Origin: Nonomuraea solani
GTDB lineage: Bacteria > Actinomycetota > Actinomycetes > Streptosporangiales > Streptosporangiaceae
Direction of reading: 5' to 3'
DNA: 64,000 bases
Assembly: GCF_900108335.1 (NCBI RefSeq)
Contig: NZ_FNVT01000035.1
Coordinates: 24,825 to 88,824, forward strand
Every line of letters begins with the position of its first letter. The first letter of the stretch is position 1. Both the position numbers and the translations under genes were made by a program. The notes under the pieces are model-generated. The model had not been told where the DNA came from. It ran no database searches and worked only from the letters and a program-made list of their open reading frames with translations. Shown in pieces: positions 23,851 through 32,755 of the stretch.

Positions 23851-24786
23851 TCACCCGCGGACGTCGCCCAGGCCGTGCAGGCGGCGCAGTGCCTTGCGGG
23901 CCGCGGCCGCCACCCGTTCCTCCGGATGGTGCTCGATGAGCACCCGCAGCACCCGCCCCGTCCACGGATGGTCCCCGAACGCCAGGATCGCGATCGTCCC
24001 CGCCTGCTCGTCCGCGTCCATCCCCATGGCGATGGACTCGACGACCTCGCCCACCTCGCCGCCGAACTCCAGCAGCGCCGCCGCCATGTCCACCAGCACC
24101 CAGGCGATCTCGTCCGGCGCGGGCTGACGCTCCTCCCGCCCGGTCCTGGCCGCGATCACCGCGCCCAGCTTCGGCTCCTCCAGCAGCCGGGTCAGGGCCA
24201 GCCGCCCCTCCTCACCGAAGTACGCCGACAGCACCTCCACCCCGACCGCCCGGCTCAGCGGGCTCACCGTGCCGAGCACCGACGCGATCTCGGCCACCGC
24301 CGCCTCGCTGTCGTCGTCCCGGCCCTTCAGCCACCCCGCCAGCTCGTCGCCGCGCTCGGGCTCCGGATACGACCGCAGCCCGTGCAGCAGCGCCGCCGCG
24401 TCGGTGCCGGCCAGTGAGCCCATGACGGGGATGTCCTGCCCGGTGGTCTCGGCGATGATCTGCCGCGCCACCCAGAGGCCGAGCCAGCTCAGCGTGTACG
24501 GCTCCGCCTGCCGTACCAGCCCGAGACCCGTCAGCGCCTCGGGCACGTCGCCCTTGAGCGGCTCGCGGGACAGGAACATCCTGATCAGTTCGAGCAGCAG
24601 CCCCTCGTCCTCGGCCAGCCGTTCCCGGCACCGGTCCGCCCAGGCGGCCAGCACCTCCCCGTCGTCGCCCGCCGTCTTCAGCTCCCCGGCCAGGGGCGCG
24701 GCGCGTACGGCGGCCGCGAGCGTGGCCTCTCCGGGCAGCCGGACCGGCGGCTGCAGGGGCAGGGTGTCGTCGTCGTAGGAGCTCAC
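23851..24786 (-). CDS. Hypothetical helical protein
   Basis: 311 residues, acidic, no signal peptide or membrane helix. It is almost all alpha-helical by composition (LLLELIRMFLSREPLKGDVPEAL, AEIASVLGTVSPLSRAVGVEVLSAYFGEEGRLALTRLLEEP) and ends in a HEAT-like segment (LIEHHPEERVAAAARKALRRLHGL). I recognise no family. GTG 24786 is chosen because sequence upstream is composition-driven and includes the divergent promoter of the acetyltransferase gene. Confidence 0.65.
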   Translation of the reverse strand: MSSYDDDTLPLQPPVRLPGEATLAAAVRAAPLAGELKTAGDDGEVLAAWADRCRERLAEDEGLLLELIRMFLSREPLKGDVPEALTGLGLVRQAEPYTLSWLGLWVARQIIAETTGQDIPVMGSLAGTDAAALLHGLRSYPEPERGDELAGWLKGRDDDSEAAVAEIASVLGTVSPLSRAVGVEVLSAYFGEEGRLALTRLLEEPKLGAVIAARTGREERQPAPDEIAWVLVDMAAALLEFGGEVGEVVESIAMGMDADEQAGTIAILAFGDHPWTGRVLRVLIEHHPEERVAAAARKALRRLHGLGDVRG

Positions 24787-24860
24787 GTGCCCATCCTGTC
24801 GCGATATTTCAGCTAGAGTGCCGCCTGGCACCGAAAAGTCAGAAGAAAGGAGGCGCTGAG

Positions 24861-24953
24861 ATGTTCGGCATTCGCCGGGGCGCTCACCGCGCCCACTTCT
24901 TTTACTTCTCGGAGGATTCATGCTTTTCCGTCCCGCGGTCGCAGCCGATCTAG
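24861..24953 (+). CDS. Short upstream ORF overlapping the GNAT start
   Basis: Thirty codons opening MFGIRRGAHRAHFFYFSEDS and ending QPI. AAAGGAGG stands seven bases ahead of its ATG, the strongest ribosome-binding site in this part of the window. It runs past the GNAT ATG (24920) in a different frame and stops at 24953, so ribosomes finishing it are positioned near the GNAT start. It could be a coupling or regulatory leader peptide; it may also be chance. Confidence 0.45.
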   Translation: MFGIRRGAHRAHFFYFSEDSCFSVPRSQPI

Positions 24954-25867
24954 ACCGCCTGCTCGGCTGCGTCGTCGACGAGGCCATCAGCTGGGCCCAT
25001 CCCGACCGGCTGCTGTCGTTCCTGGAGAGCGGCAACTACCGTTTCGACCGCATCTGGCTCGCCCTCGACGAGCAGAGCGGCGAGATCCTGGCCAGAGCCG
25101 TCTGGTGGGGTTTCCCCGACGGCCCGAAGCCCCTCGCCCTCGACTGCGTCCATGTACACCCCTCGGTGGCCCACGACCGCGTGGACCTGGCCGCCGACCT
25201 GCTGAACCGGGCCCATGAGGCGTACGGGATGGCGCCCGAATACCACGTGTTCGTCCCCAGCGGCTGGCGCGACGACCCCAAGGCCCGTGCGGCCATCGCC
25301 TGGCGGTGGGAGGCCGCGGGGCGGGCCGGGCTGACCGAGGAACTGGAACGCCTGCGCTACGAGTGGACGGCCGCCGACGCCCCCGTCCCGGAGCCGTCGG
25401 AGCGGCTGGTCTTCCGCGGGGATGACGACGACGAGGCGTTCGTGGCGGCGTTCCGGCGGGTGGCCGTCGGGACGCTCGACTTCCACACCCGCCAGGCCCT
25501 GACCACGATGGACCCGGAGACGCAGGCGCGCGAGGAGGTGCGCGACAACCGGTCCATGCAGGGGGATCGGGGGTGGTGGCGGCTGGCGTACGACAAGAAC
25601 GGGGACCTGGTCGGCGTCGCCCTGCCCTCGGCCAACAACGCGGGGCCCGTGGTCGGCTACCTCGGGGTGGTGCCCGAGCAGCGCGGCCTCGGCTACGTCG
25701 ACGACCTGCTCGGCGAGATCACCCGCTGCCATGCCGGACGCGGCGTCCAGCGGATCGTCGCCGACACGGACGCGGGCAACCTGCCGATGGCGCGCGCCTT
25801 CGAACGGGCCGGCTACCGAACGTTCGCCATCAGGCTGGTCCTGTCGGCGAATCCCGTGAACACGTGA
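24920..25867 (+). CDS. GNAT-family N-acetyltransferase, two-module
   Basis: 315 residues. The N-terminal half is a degenerate GNAT-like module (AAVADLDRLLGCVVDEAISW...). The C-terminal half has an intact acetyl-CoA loop: VVGYLGVVPEQRGLGYVDDLLGEITRC, then RIVADTDAGNLPMARAFERAGYR. The acceptor is unknown. GGAGGATTC precedes ATG 24920, and a 30-codon upstream ORF overlaps the start. The arylamine acetyltransferase gene follows after 36 bp. Confidence 0.87.
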   Translation: MLFRPAVAADLDRLLGCVVDEAISWAHPDRLLSFLESGNYRFDRIWLALDEQSGEILARAVWWGFPDGPKPLALDCVHVHPSVAHDRVDLAADLLNRAHEAYGMAPEYHVFVPSGWRDDPKARAAIAWRWEAAGRAGLTEELERLRYEWTAADAPVPEPSERLVFRGDDDDEAFVAAFRRVAVGTLDFHTRQALTTMDPETQAREEVRDNRSMQGDRGWWRLAYDKNGDLVGVALPSANNAGPVVGYLGVVPEQRGLGYVDDLLGEITRCHAGRGVQRIVADTDAGNLPMARAFERAGYRTFAIRLVLSANPVNT

Positions 25868-25903
25868 TGCCCCGGCGCCCGAGGTCCCGCCATCGTTGAT
25901 CCC

Positions 25904-26665
25904 ATGACCTGGGACCTCGAAAAACTCGACCTCGACGCCTACCTGACCCGGATCGGCCACACCGGCCCGCGCACCCCGTCCGCCGCCACCCTCCGCGCCG
26001 TGCACCTCGCGCACGTGCGCACGATCCCCTTCGAGAACCTCGACGCGGTCCTCGGCCGGGGGATCGAGCTCGACCTGGGCAGCCTCCAGGACAAGCTGGT
26101 GACGGGCGGGCGGGGCGGCTACTGCCACGAGCACAACCTGCTGCTCGCCGCCGCCCTGGAACGCCTCGGCTTCCCGGTCACCCGCCACCTGGCCAGAATC
26201 CGGCTCGGCCGCTCCCACCTGCCCCGCAGCCACGCCATGCTCACCGTCCAGGCCGACGGCCGCACGTGGCTGGCGGACGTCGGTTTCGGCGGCGAGGGGC
26301 TGGTGGAGCCGCTGCCCTTCGAGGAGGGGGCCGAACTGGCGTCCGGGCCTTGGCGATGGCGGCTGGGGCGGGACGAGGACTTCTGGGTGCTGCATGCGGG
26401 GGATATGGAGCTGTACGCGTTCAGACCGGACGAACCGCACTATCCGAGCGACTTCGAGGTGGCCAACTTCTACATCGCCAACAGCCCTCGCTCGCCTTTC
26501 GTCCGCCACGTGCTCGCCCAGCGGACCACGGCCGACGCCCGGATCCGTTTGGAGGAGCGGACGTTCGCCACGGGGGGCGAGCTGGCGCGGTGGCTGCGCG
26601 AAGAACTGACCATCGAAATCGACGAAAGGGACGCCGAAGCCCTCCTGCTCCACCTCCAGCCGTAA
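25904..26665 (+). CDS. nat: Arylamine N-acetyltransferase
   Basis: 253 residues, a little shorter than the usual ~275. The Cys-His-Asp triad is visible as Cys74 (RGGYCHEHN), His110 (RSHAMLTV) and Asp125 (WLADVGFGG). N-terminal IPFENLDAVLGRGIELDL is the family signature. The enzyme transfers acetyl or other acyl groups from CoA to aromatic amines and hydrazines, or closes amide bonds in ansamycin-type biosynthesis; no such cluster is nearby. Probably co-transcribed with the GNAT gene upstream. Confidence 0.93.
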   Translation: MTWDLEKLDLDAYLTRIGHTGPRTPSAATLRAVHLAHVRTIPFENLDAVLGRGIELDLGSLQDKLVTGGRGGYCHEHNLLLAAALERLGFPVTRHLARIRLGRSHLPRSHAMLTVQADGRTWLADVGFGGEGLVEPLPFEEGAELASGPWRWRLGRDEDFWVLHAGDMELYAFRPDEPHYPSDFEVANFYIANSPRSPFVRHVLAQRTTADARIRLEERTFATGGELARWLREELTIEIDERDAEALLLHLQP

Positions 26666-26687
26666 CCCGGGAACCCCCCAGCCACTC

Positions 26688-29369
26688 CTAACCCTGGTCC
26701 GGTGGTTCGTGGGCCAGCACCTGGCGGGTCAGCTCCACCCGGCTGTTCACCCCGAGCTTGGCGAAGGCGTGCCGGAGGTGGCTGTCGATCGTGTGCCGTG
26801 ACAGGTACAGGGCCGCGGCGGCCTCCCGATTCGTCATCCCCTGGGCGACGAGCCGCACCACCCGCAACTCGGCCGCCGTCAGCCCGGCCCAGCCCCACCC
26901 GGCCCCCTCCACGCGCCCAGCCCGGTCCGAATGTCCGATGCCCTCCGGGGGAGCGGCGTCCCGCACGATCCCGCACGCCCGGTACACCTCAACGGCCTCG
27001 TCCCGCCGCCCCGCCTCCTCCAGCGCCGCCGCCAGCCCGAGCGGCCGCGGCCCGGCCCGATACAGCTCGACCGCCTCCTCCAACCGCCCCTCGGCGTGCG
27101 CGGCCCCCGCCGCCAGCGACACGACACCAGGGTTGCGCCGAGCGAGCTCACGCGCACACGCCACCACCCCGGGCACCGCCCGCCACCGCGCCGCCATCCA
27201 CGGCTCCTGCAGAATCAGGTACGCCAGCGCCCAGCCCTCTTCCCCGAAAAGCCCGCCATCGTCCCCGTGAAGCAGTGCGCGTCGCCCGCGTAGTTCCTCG
27301 GCCACCAGCCCCGGGCCGTCACCGGCCAGCCGGAGGCCCAGGTCAAGGTGTTCCCGGGCCGCGTGCGGATCTCCCCGCAGCAGCGCCAGTTGCCCGAGCA
27401 CACCCAGCAGCGCCGGGGCCAGCGCCATGGCCGACAGTTGTTCCGCCACCCGCAGCCCGGCTTCGGCCTCGGCCGCCGCGTCGTCCAGCCGTCCCCAGGA
27501 CAGCAGCAGCGCGGCCCTGAACCGGTGCAGCAACGGCAGCGACCACGCCGTACCGAGCCGCCCGGACTCCCGCTCGACCACCGCGTACGCGGTCTGGGCC
27601 TCCTCGAACCTGTCCGACGCCGCCAGGGCGGCCCCCAGCCAGAGCCGTGGATGCCGATGCGCGGTCTCCCCGCCCGCCGCGTCCGCCAGCCCCACCGACC
27701 GCTCGGCATGCCGCAGTGCCGCCGCCAGGTCGCCACGGACGAGCGCCACGGTGGAAAGCGCCTCCAACCCCACCACCTGGGCGAACACCTCGCCCTCCGT
27801 CACCGCCCGCGCGGCCGCCCGGTCGGCCGCGTCGATCCGGCCCGTCATCATCAGCGCGTGCGCCCGTACGGCCAGCAGCCGGGCCCGCTCCCGCCCCGGC
27901 ACCCCGGGCAGCCCCAGCACCCGCCCGGTCCGCCGGATGACCTCCTGATCGTCCCCGGCGTGCTTCAACGCCTCGGCCAGCCCGATCGCCACCCCGGCCT
28001 CCCCGGCCACGCTCAGGGGTACGCCGTGCGCGTCGGCGATCCCATGAGCCTCCCGCAGCCGCCCAGCCGACGCCAGCAACCGCACCACATCAGCCACCAT
28101 CCCCCCACCGGCACCGGCATCGGCACTGGCCTCATCAGCGGGTGCGCCGCCGGGAGCCTGGCCGGCCAGGCCCAGTTCCAGTGCCCGCAGCATCAGGTCC
28201 GCGGCGGCTGAGGGTGCGGCGGCCATCACCTCCTCGGCGGCGGCTCGCAGCTCCCGGATCGCCGCCGCGTCTCCGGCCCTGGCACCGTGGCGCAGGTGTT
28301 CGGCCAGTTCCGCGGGTGCCCGGCCCTCCGCTCTGAGCACGGTCACCGCCTCCCGGTGCAGCGCGGTTCTGATCGCCGCCCCGAGGCCGCCGTACACGGC
28401 CTCCCGGATCAGGTCGTGCCGGAACGCCAGCCGGTCCTCGTCCTCGACGAGCGCACCCGAGCGCAGGGTGCCCTCCACGTGTCCGAGCAGTGCTCCAGGC
28501 GCCATCCCGAGCATTCCGGCGGCCTCATGCAGGGAGAACGGGCGTCGCAGCACCGAGCCCACCTCCAGAAGCCTTCGCTGGTCGGCGGACAGATCGCGCA
28601 ACCGCCTCTCGACGGCCGCCACGAACCCGGCGGGCAACCCCACCCCGCCGGCCACCCCGCCGACCACTGAGGCCGTGCCGTTGGACACCAGGATGCGGCC
28701 TTCGTTCCGCAGGCCCGTCAGCACCTCCTCCAGCAGGAACGGGTTCCCGCCGCTGGCCCGTGCCAACTCCAGCACCGATGCATCCGCCCGTGCGCCCAGC
28801 AGTGACGCGCTCAGCTCGGCCGACTCCTCCGGTCCGAGTGGTGGGAGCGGCACCCGGTGGGCGCCTTCGGCGATCAGTCGCTCCACCGCCTCCTGCTCCG
28901 GCAGCGGTCGCCGGCCCAGCAGCCACGCCACCGGGGAGCCGGCCGGCCCGGGTACGAGCCGGCGCAGCGCCAGGCAGGTCAGCTCGTCGGCCCACTGCAC
29001 GTCGTCGAGGACGATCACGAGCGGCTGGGAGCGAGTGAAGCGGTCCATCGCCTCACCCAGCCGCTCGATCTCCTGGAACCCGTCACCGGTCCACGAGGAT
29101 CCGGTCCACGAGGATCCGGAGGCTGGAGGGTCCTTCGGCGCGCCGAGCGGCCCCAGCGCCCGCCGCAACGTCGACAGCGGTGCCACCCGGTCCAGTTCGG
29201 TGGCCCGGCCGAAGGCGACCAGCGCCCCGCCGGCCCGCGCCATCCCAGCGGCCTCCTCCAGCAGACGGCTCTTGCCGATTCCGGCCGGCCCCTCGACCAC
29301 CACGCACCCGGCCCCCGCCCGCAGCACGTCCCCGACGACCGCCAGCGCGTCCTTCCTGCCGACCAGCAT
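26688..29369 (-). CDS. LAL-type LuxR regulator with AAA ATPase domain
   Basis: 893 residues. Walker A GPAGIGKS is at 27-34, Walker B is PLVIVLDDVQWAD, then a winged helix and a long TPR-like helical region (residues about 400-800). The C-terminal LuxR HTH is LTAAELRVVRLVAQGMTNREAAAALYLSRHTIDSHLRHAFAKLGV. LAL regulators activate transcription after binding ATP and an inducer. Its ATG shares one base with the stop of the upstream nucleotidyltransferase gene (TGATG), so the three genes form one operon. A perfect 15-bp tandem duplication (29086-29115) encodes a doubled SSWTG. Confidence 0.92.
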   Translation of the reverse strand: MLVGRKDALAVVGDVLRAGAGCVVVEGPAGIGKSRLLEEAAGMARAGGALVAFGRATELDRVAPLSTLRRALGPLGAPKDPPASGSSWTGSSWTGDGFQEIERLGEAMDRFTRSQPLVIVLDDVQWADELTCLALRRLVPGPAGSPVAWLLGRRPLPEQEAVERLIAEGAHRVPLPPLGPEESAELSASLLGARADASVLELARASGGNPFLLEEVLTGLRNEGRILVSNGTASVVGGVAGGVGLPAGFVAAVERRLRDLSADQRRLLEVGSVLRRPFSLHEAAGMLGMAPGALLGHVEGTLRSGALVEDEDRLAFRHDLIREAVYGGLGAAIRTALHREAVTVLRAEGRAPAELAEHLRHGARAGDAAAIRELRAAAEEVMAAAPSAAADLMLRALELGLAGQAPGGAPADEASADAGAGGGMVADVVRLLASAGRLREAHGIADAHGVPLSVAGEAGVAIGLAEALKHAGDDQEVIRRTGRVLGLPGVPGRERARLLAVRAHALMMTGRIDAADRAAARAVTEGEVFAQVVGLEALSTVALVRGDLAAALRHAERSVGLADAAGGETAHRHPRLWLGAALAASDRFEEAQTAYAVVERESGRLGTAWSLPLLHRFRAALLLSWGRLDDAAAEAEAGLRVAEQLSAMALAPALLGVLGQLALLRGDPHAAREHLDLGLRLAGDGPGLVAEELRGRRALLHGDDGGLFGEEGWALAYLILQEPWMAARWRAVPGVVACARELARRNPGVVSLAAGAAHAEGRLEEAVELYRAGPRPLGLAAALEEAGRRDEAVEVYRACGIVRDAAPPEGIGHSDRAGRVEGAGWGWAGLTAAELRVVRLVAQGMTNREAAAALYLSRHTIDSHLRHAFAKLGVNSRVELTRQVLAHEPPDQG

Positions 29370-30115
29370 CACACCCGCGACCCCGCCGGCCGCGCCCGTA
29401 CCACCAGATCGTGCAGCGCCCGCTCGGCCGTGGCACGGTCGGGCAGGGGTGAGGAGTCGCGGGCCTCCTCCAGGGCCGCCGTCATCCGCGCCACGTCGGT
29501 GTCGAGGTCCGGGGTGGCGGGAGCGGGCGCGTGTTCGGCCGTGCGCTTGGCCTCCACCAGGTCCGGCAGGTACGCGGGCCCGTACGAGTACAGCGACGTC
29601 AGGTCCGCCACCAGCTCCCCGGTCCGCATGAGGTGGGTGCCGGTGGCGAGCACGCGGAAGGTGTACAGCAGCGGCTTCAGCTCCCCCGTCTTGCCGAACA
29701 GCCCCCACTGCGTACGCGCGAACCCCAGGTAGTGATGGGCGTGATGCCGGGTCACGCACGCGGGCGCCAGCGCGAGGAGCTCCTCGCGCAAGGGGGAGGA
29801 GGTCACGACCAGCGGCGACAGTAACTGCTCCAGCACATAGCCGTTGCGCCCCAGCAGCAGCCGGCAGAACTTGGCCAGGTCGTGCGTGACGAGGTCCACC
29901 TCCACCCCGTCCCTGGTCCACGTGCGGTCCAGCGTCCCCGGCCCGTCCAGCAGCCCGGCGACCTCCTCCACCGGCAGCACGTGCGCCCCGCGCAGGTCCA
30001 CGTCGGAGTCCACCGACGGGAACCCGTACAGGTGCGCCCCGCTCACCGTCGCGAACGCCAGCGCGTACGGCTGCTCGCCCGCCACCTCCGCCAGCCACCC
30101 GGGCAACGTGTTCAC
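29369..30115 (-). CDS. Predicted nucleotidyltransferase, RlaP/YcgL-like (second of pair)
   Basis: 248 residues. The polymerase-beta-type motif is FATVSGAHLYGFPSVDSDVDLRGAHVLP (G-x(n)-S-D-x-D), with a third acidic position likely in VEVDLVTHDL. The helical C-terminal half contains HHAHHYLGFARTQWGLF and KPLLYTFRVLATGTHLM, as in the PF10127 group related to RNA-repair-associated RlaP proteins. It overlaps the first nucleotidyltransferase gene by 4 bp and the LuxR gene by 1 bp. No RNA ligase is adjacent. Substrate unknown. Confidence 0.85.
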   Translation of the reverse strand: MNTLPGWLAEVAGEQPYALAFATVSGAHLYGFPSVDSDVDLRGAHVLPVEEVAGLLDGPGTLDRTWTRDGVEVDLVTHDLAKFCRLLLGRNGYVLEQLLSPLVVTSSPLREELLALAPACVTRHHAHHYLGFARTQWGLFGKTGELKPLLYTFRVLATGTHLMRTGELVADLTSLYSYGPAYLPDLVEAKRTAEHAPAPATPDLDTDVARMTAALEEARDSSPLPDRATAERALHDLVVRARPAGSRV

Positions 30116-30750
30116 AGGTGCTCCTTCCGCACGCCCACCAGAAACTCCTCCACCCGCGCCCGATCCGGCAGCTCGGGCAGCACGCTCGGCGCGGCGGCCA
30201 GCTCGTCCGACAGCTCGGCCCGCCAGGCGTTCACCTCGTCCCACGGCACCTCCCCGCGCCGGATCGCCAGCAGCCGCTCCCGGTAGCCTCCCACCTCCAC
30301 CAGCGGCTCCCCGTGCCGCACCAGGTGCAGGCCGCTCAGCAGCAGCCGCACCATGTGCATGGCCTGCTTCCACTTGGGCGCGGCGGGGTCGAGGCGGCGG
30401 AACTGGGTCTCGGCGTACCCGCCGAACGTGCGGTGCGCCCGCTCGGACAGGAACGCCGTCCGCAGGTCGAGCAGCCGCTGCCCGGCGGGGGTGATCGTCT
30501 CGATGATGGGGGACCACAGGCATTCGAGGATGGTGGGGTTGGCCTCCAGGGCCAGGCCGCAGAAACGTTCGACCTCCCACGAGAACTGCTCGGGCAGCGG
30601 CCCGTCCCGGTGCGTGGCCGGTTTGTCCAGCCGCCAGAACGCCGCCGTCGGCGCCACGAACACGCCGCGCCGGTCGGTGTCCGAGGCGTCGGTCTCCAGC
30701 CCGTACGCCCGCGAACCCATCACGACGGAAAGGATCATGTCTTCGCTCAC
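30112..30750 (-). CDS. Predicted nucleotidyltransferase, RlaP/YcgL-like (first of pair)
   Basis: 212 residues. The catalytic motif is VVMGSRAYGLETDASDTDRRGVFV (GSxxxG...SDxDxxG) right at the N-terminus. The helical tail has WKQAMHMVRLLLSGLHLVRHGE, equivalent to the KPLLYTFRVLATGTHLM stretch of the next protein. The two proteins are therefore diverged paralogues and may form a heterodimer. GTG 30750 is the start; ATG 30738 is possible. Divergent from prpE, 46 bp away. Confidence 0.85.
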   Translation of the reverse strand: MSEDMILSVVMGSRAYGLETDASDTDRRGVFVAPTAAFWRLDKPATHRDGPLPEQFSWEVERFCGLALEANPTILECLWSPIIETITPAGQRLLDLRTAFLSERAHRTFGGYAETQFRRLDPAAPKWKQAMHMVRLLLSGLHLVRHGEPLVEVGGYRERLLAIRRGEVPWDEVNAWRAELSDELAAAPSVLPELPDRARVEEFLVGVRKEHL

Positions 30751-30796
30751 GGGTCATATCTTGCGCCATGGGGGCGCGGACTGGTCTGATCGATAA

Positions 30797-32662
30797 GTGG
30801 GCGGTTATGACGAGGCGTACCGGCAGAGCATTGAGCGGCCCGAGGAGTTCTGGGGCGAGGCCGCGCTCGGAATCCAGTGGGACGTGGCCCCGGCCACCGT
30901 GTACGGCGACGGCCGGTGGTTCCCCGACGGACGGCTGAACACCTGTTACAACGCGCTGGACCGGCACGTCGCCGCCGGTCGCGGCGAGCAGGCGGCACTG
31001 ATCTACGACAGTCCGGTCACCGGCACGACCCGCACCTTCAGCTACGCGGAGCTGCTGGATGAGGTGGCCAGGACCGCGGGCATGCTGAGCGGGCTCGGCG
31101 TGACGGCCGGCGACACCGTGGTGATCTACATGCCCATGGTGCCGGAGGCGGTGATCGCGATGCTGGCCTGCGCCCGCCTGGGCGCCGTGCACTCGGTGGT
31201 GTTCGGCGGCTTCGCGGCCAGGGAGCTGGCCCTGCGGATCGACCACGCGAAGCCCAAGGTCGTGCTGTCGGCGTCCTGCGGGATCGAGCCGGCGCGCGTG
31301 GTGGCGTACAAGCCGCTGCTGGACGCCGCGCTCGAACAGGCGGAGCACCGGCCCGCGCACTGCGTGATCCTCCAGCGGCCCCAGAGCGCGGCCGAGCTGG
31401 TGGACGGCCGCGACCTCGACTGGGCGCCGGCCGTGGCCGGCGCCGAGCCGGCGGAGTGCGTGAGCGTGGCCGCCACCGACCCGCTCTACATCCTCTACAC
31501 CTCCGGCACCACCGGCTCGCCCAAGGGCGTCGTGCGCGACAACGGCGGCCACGCGGTCGCGCTGCACTGGAGCATGTCCCACGTCTATGGCGCCGCCCCC
31601 GGCGAGGTCTACTGGGCCGCCTCCGACGTGGGCTGGGTGGTCGGTCACTCCTACATCGTCTACGCCCCGCTGCTGGCGGGCTGCACGACCATCCTGTACG
31701 AGGGCAAGCCCGTCGGCACCCCCGACCCCGGCGCGTTCTGGCGGGTGGTGGCCACGCACGGCGTACGGACCCTGTTCACCGCCCCGACCGCGATCCGTGC
31801 CATCAAAAAAGAGGACCCTTCCGGAAAATTCGCGAAAAATTGGGACCTGTCCGGGCTGCGGTACCTGTTCCTGGCCGGCGAACGCCTCGACCCCGACACC
31901 TACCACTGGGCCGCCGACCTGCTCGGCATCCCCGTCATCGACCACTGGTGGCAGACCGAGACGGGCTGGCCGATCGCCGCCAACTGCGTCGGCATCGAGC
32001 CGCTGCCGGTCAAGCCGGGCTCGCCGACGAAGGCCGTACCCGGCTGGGACGTGCGCGTTCTCGACCCCGGCGGCGAGGACTGCCCGCCCGGCGTCGACGG
32101 CGCCGTCACCGTCAAGCTGCCGCTGCCGCCCGGCGCGCTGCCCACCCTCTACCGCGACGACGCCCGCTACCACCGCTCCTACCTCGACCGCTACCCCGGC
32201 CACTACCTCACGGGCGACGGCGGCCACCTCGACGCCGACGGCTACCTCTACGTCATGGGCCGCACCGACGACGTGATCAACGTCGCCGGTCACCGGCTCT
32301 CGACCGGCTCGATGGAGGAGGTCATCGCCTCGCACCCCGACGTGGCCGAGTGCGCCGTGGTGGGCGTGGCCGACGAGCTGAAGGGCCAGTTGCCGATGGG
32401 GTTCGTGGTGCTCAAGGCGGGCGCCGAGCGCGACCCCGGGGAGGTGGAGCGGGAGCTGGCCGCCCTCGTACGCGAGCGCGTAGGCCCCGTCGCCGCCTTC
32501 CGCCGCGCCGTCGTGGTCGCCCGCCTGCCGAAGACGCGCTCGGGCAAGATCCTGCGCGCCACGATGCGGGACATCGCCGACGGCAACGCCTACGACACGC
32601 CGTCCACGATCGAGGACCCGGCGGCGCTGCCGGAGATCGCGCGGGCGCTGAAGGGAACGTGA
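30797..32662 (+). CDS. prpE: Propionate-CoA ligase (acetyl-CoA synthetase family)
   Basis: 621 residues, the length of PrpE. Adenylation motifs are complete: LYILYTSGTTGSPKGVVRD (A3), WWQTETGWPI (A5), YLTGDGGHLDADGYLYVMGRTDDVINVAGHRLSTGSMEE (A7-A8) and the acetylatable lysine KTRSGKILRATMR (A10). The N-terminal ACAS domain (YRQSIERPEEFWGEAA) is present. It activates propionate, possibly acetate, to the acyl-CoA. The initial GTG is at 30797. It stands alone; no methylcitrate-cycle genes are in view. Confidence 0.9.
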   Translation: MGGYDEAYRQSIERPEEFWGEAALGIQWDVAPATVYGDGRWFPDGRLNTCYNALDRHVAAGRGEQAALIYDSPVTGTTRTFSYAELLDEVARTAGMLSGLGVTAGDTVVIYMPMVPEAVIAMLACARLGAVHSVVFGGFAARELALRIDHAKPKVVLSASCGIEPARVVAYKPLLDAALEQAEHRPAHCVILQRPQSAAELVDGRDLDWAPAVAGAEPAECVSVAATDPLYILYTSGTTGSPKGVVRDNGGHAVALHWSMSHVYGAAPGEVYWAASDVGWVVGHSYIVYAPLLAGCTTILYEGKPVGTPDPGAFWRVVATHGVRTLFTAPTAIRAIKKEDPSGKFAKNWDLSGLRYLFLAGERLDPDTYHWAADLLGIPVIDHWWQTETGWPIAANCVGIEPLPVKPGSPTKAVPGWDVRVLDPGGEDCPPGVDGAVTVKLPLPPGALPTLYRDDARYHRSYLDRYPGHYLTGDGGHLDADGYLYVMGRTDDVINVAGHRLSTGSMEEVIASHPDVAECAVVGVADELKGQLPMGFVVLKAGAERDPGEVERELAALVRERVGPVAAFRRAVVVARLPKTRSGKILRATMRDIADGNAYDTPSTIEDPAALPEIARALKGT

Positions 32663-32755
32663 CGGGCGGGTTACGTTCGGGTCGTCCTGGCGAACGGGCC
32701 TGCGCGATCGGGGCGTACACCGCATGATGGGACATCCCAGTCCAGGGAGCAGGCC

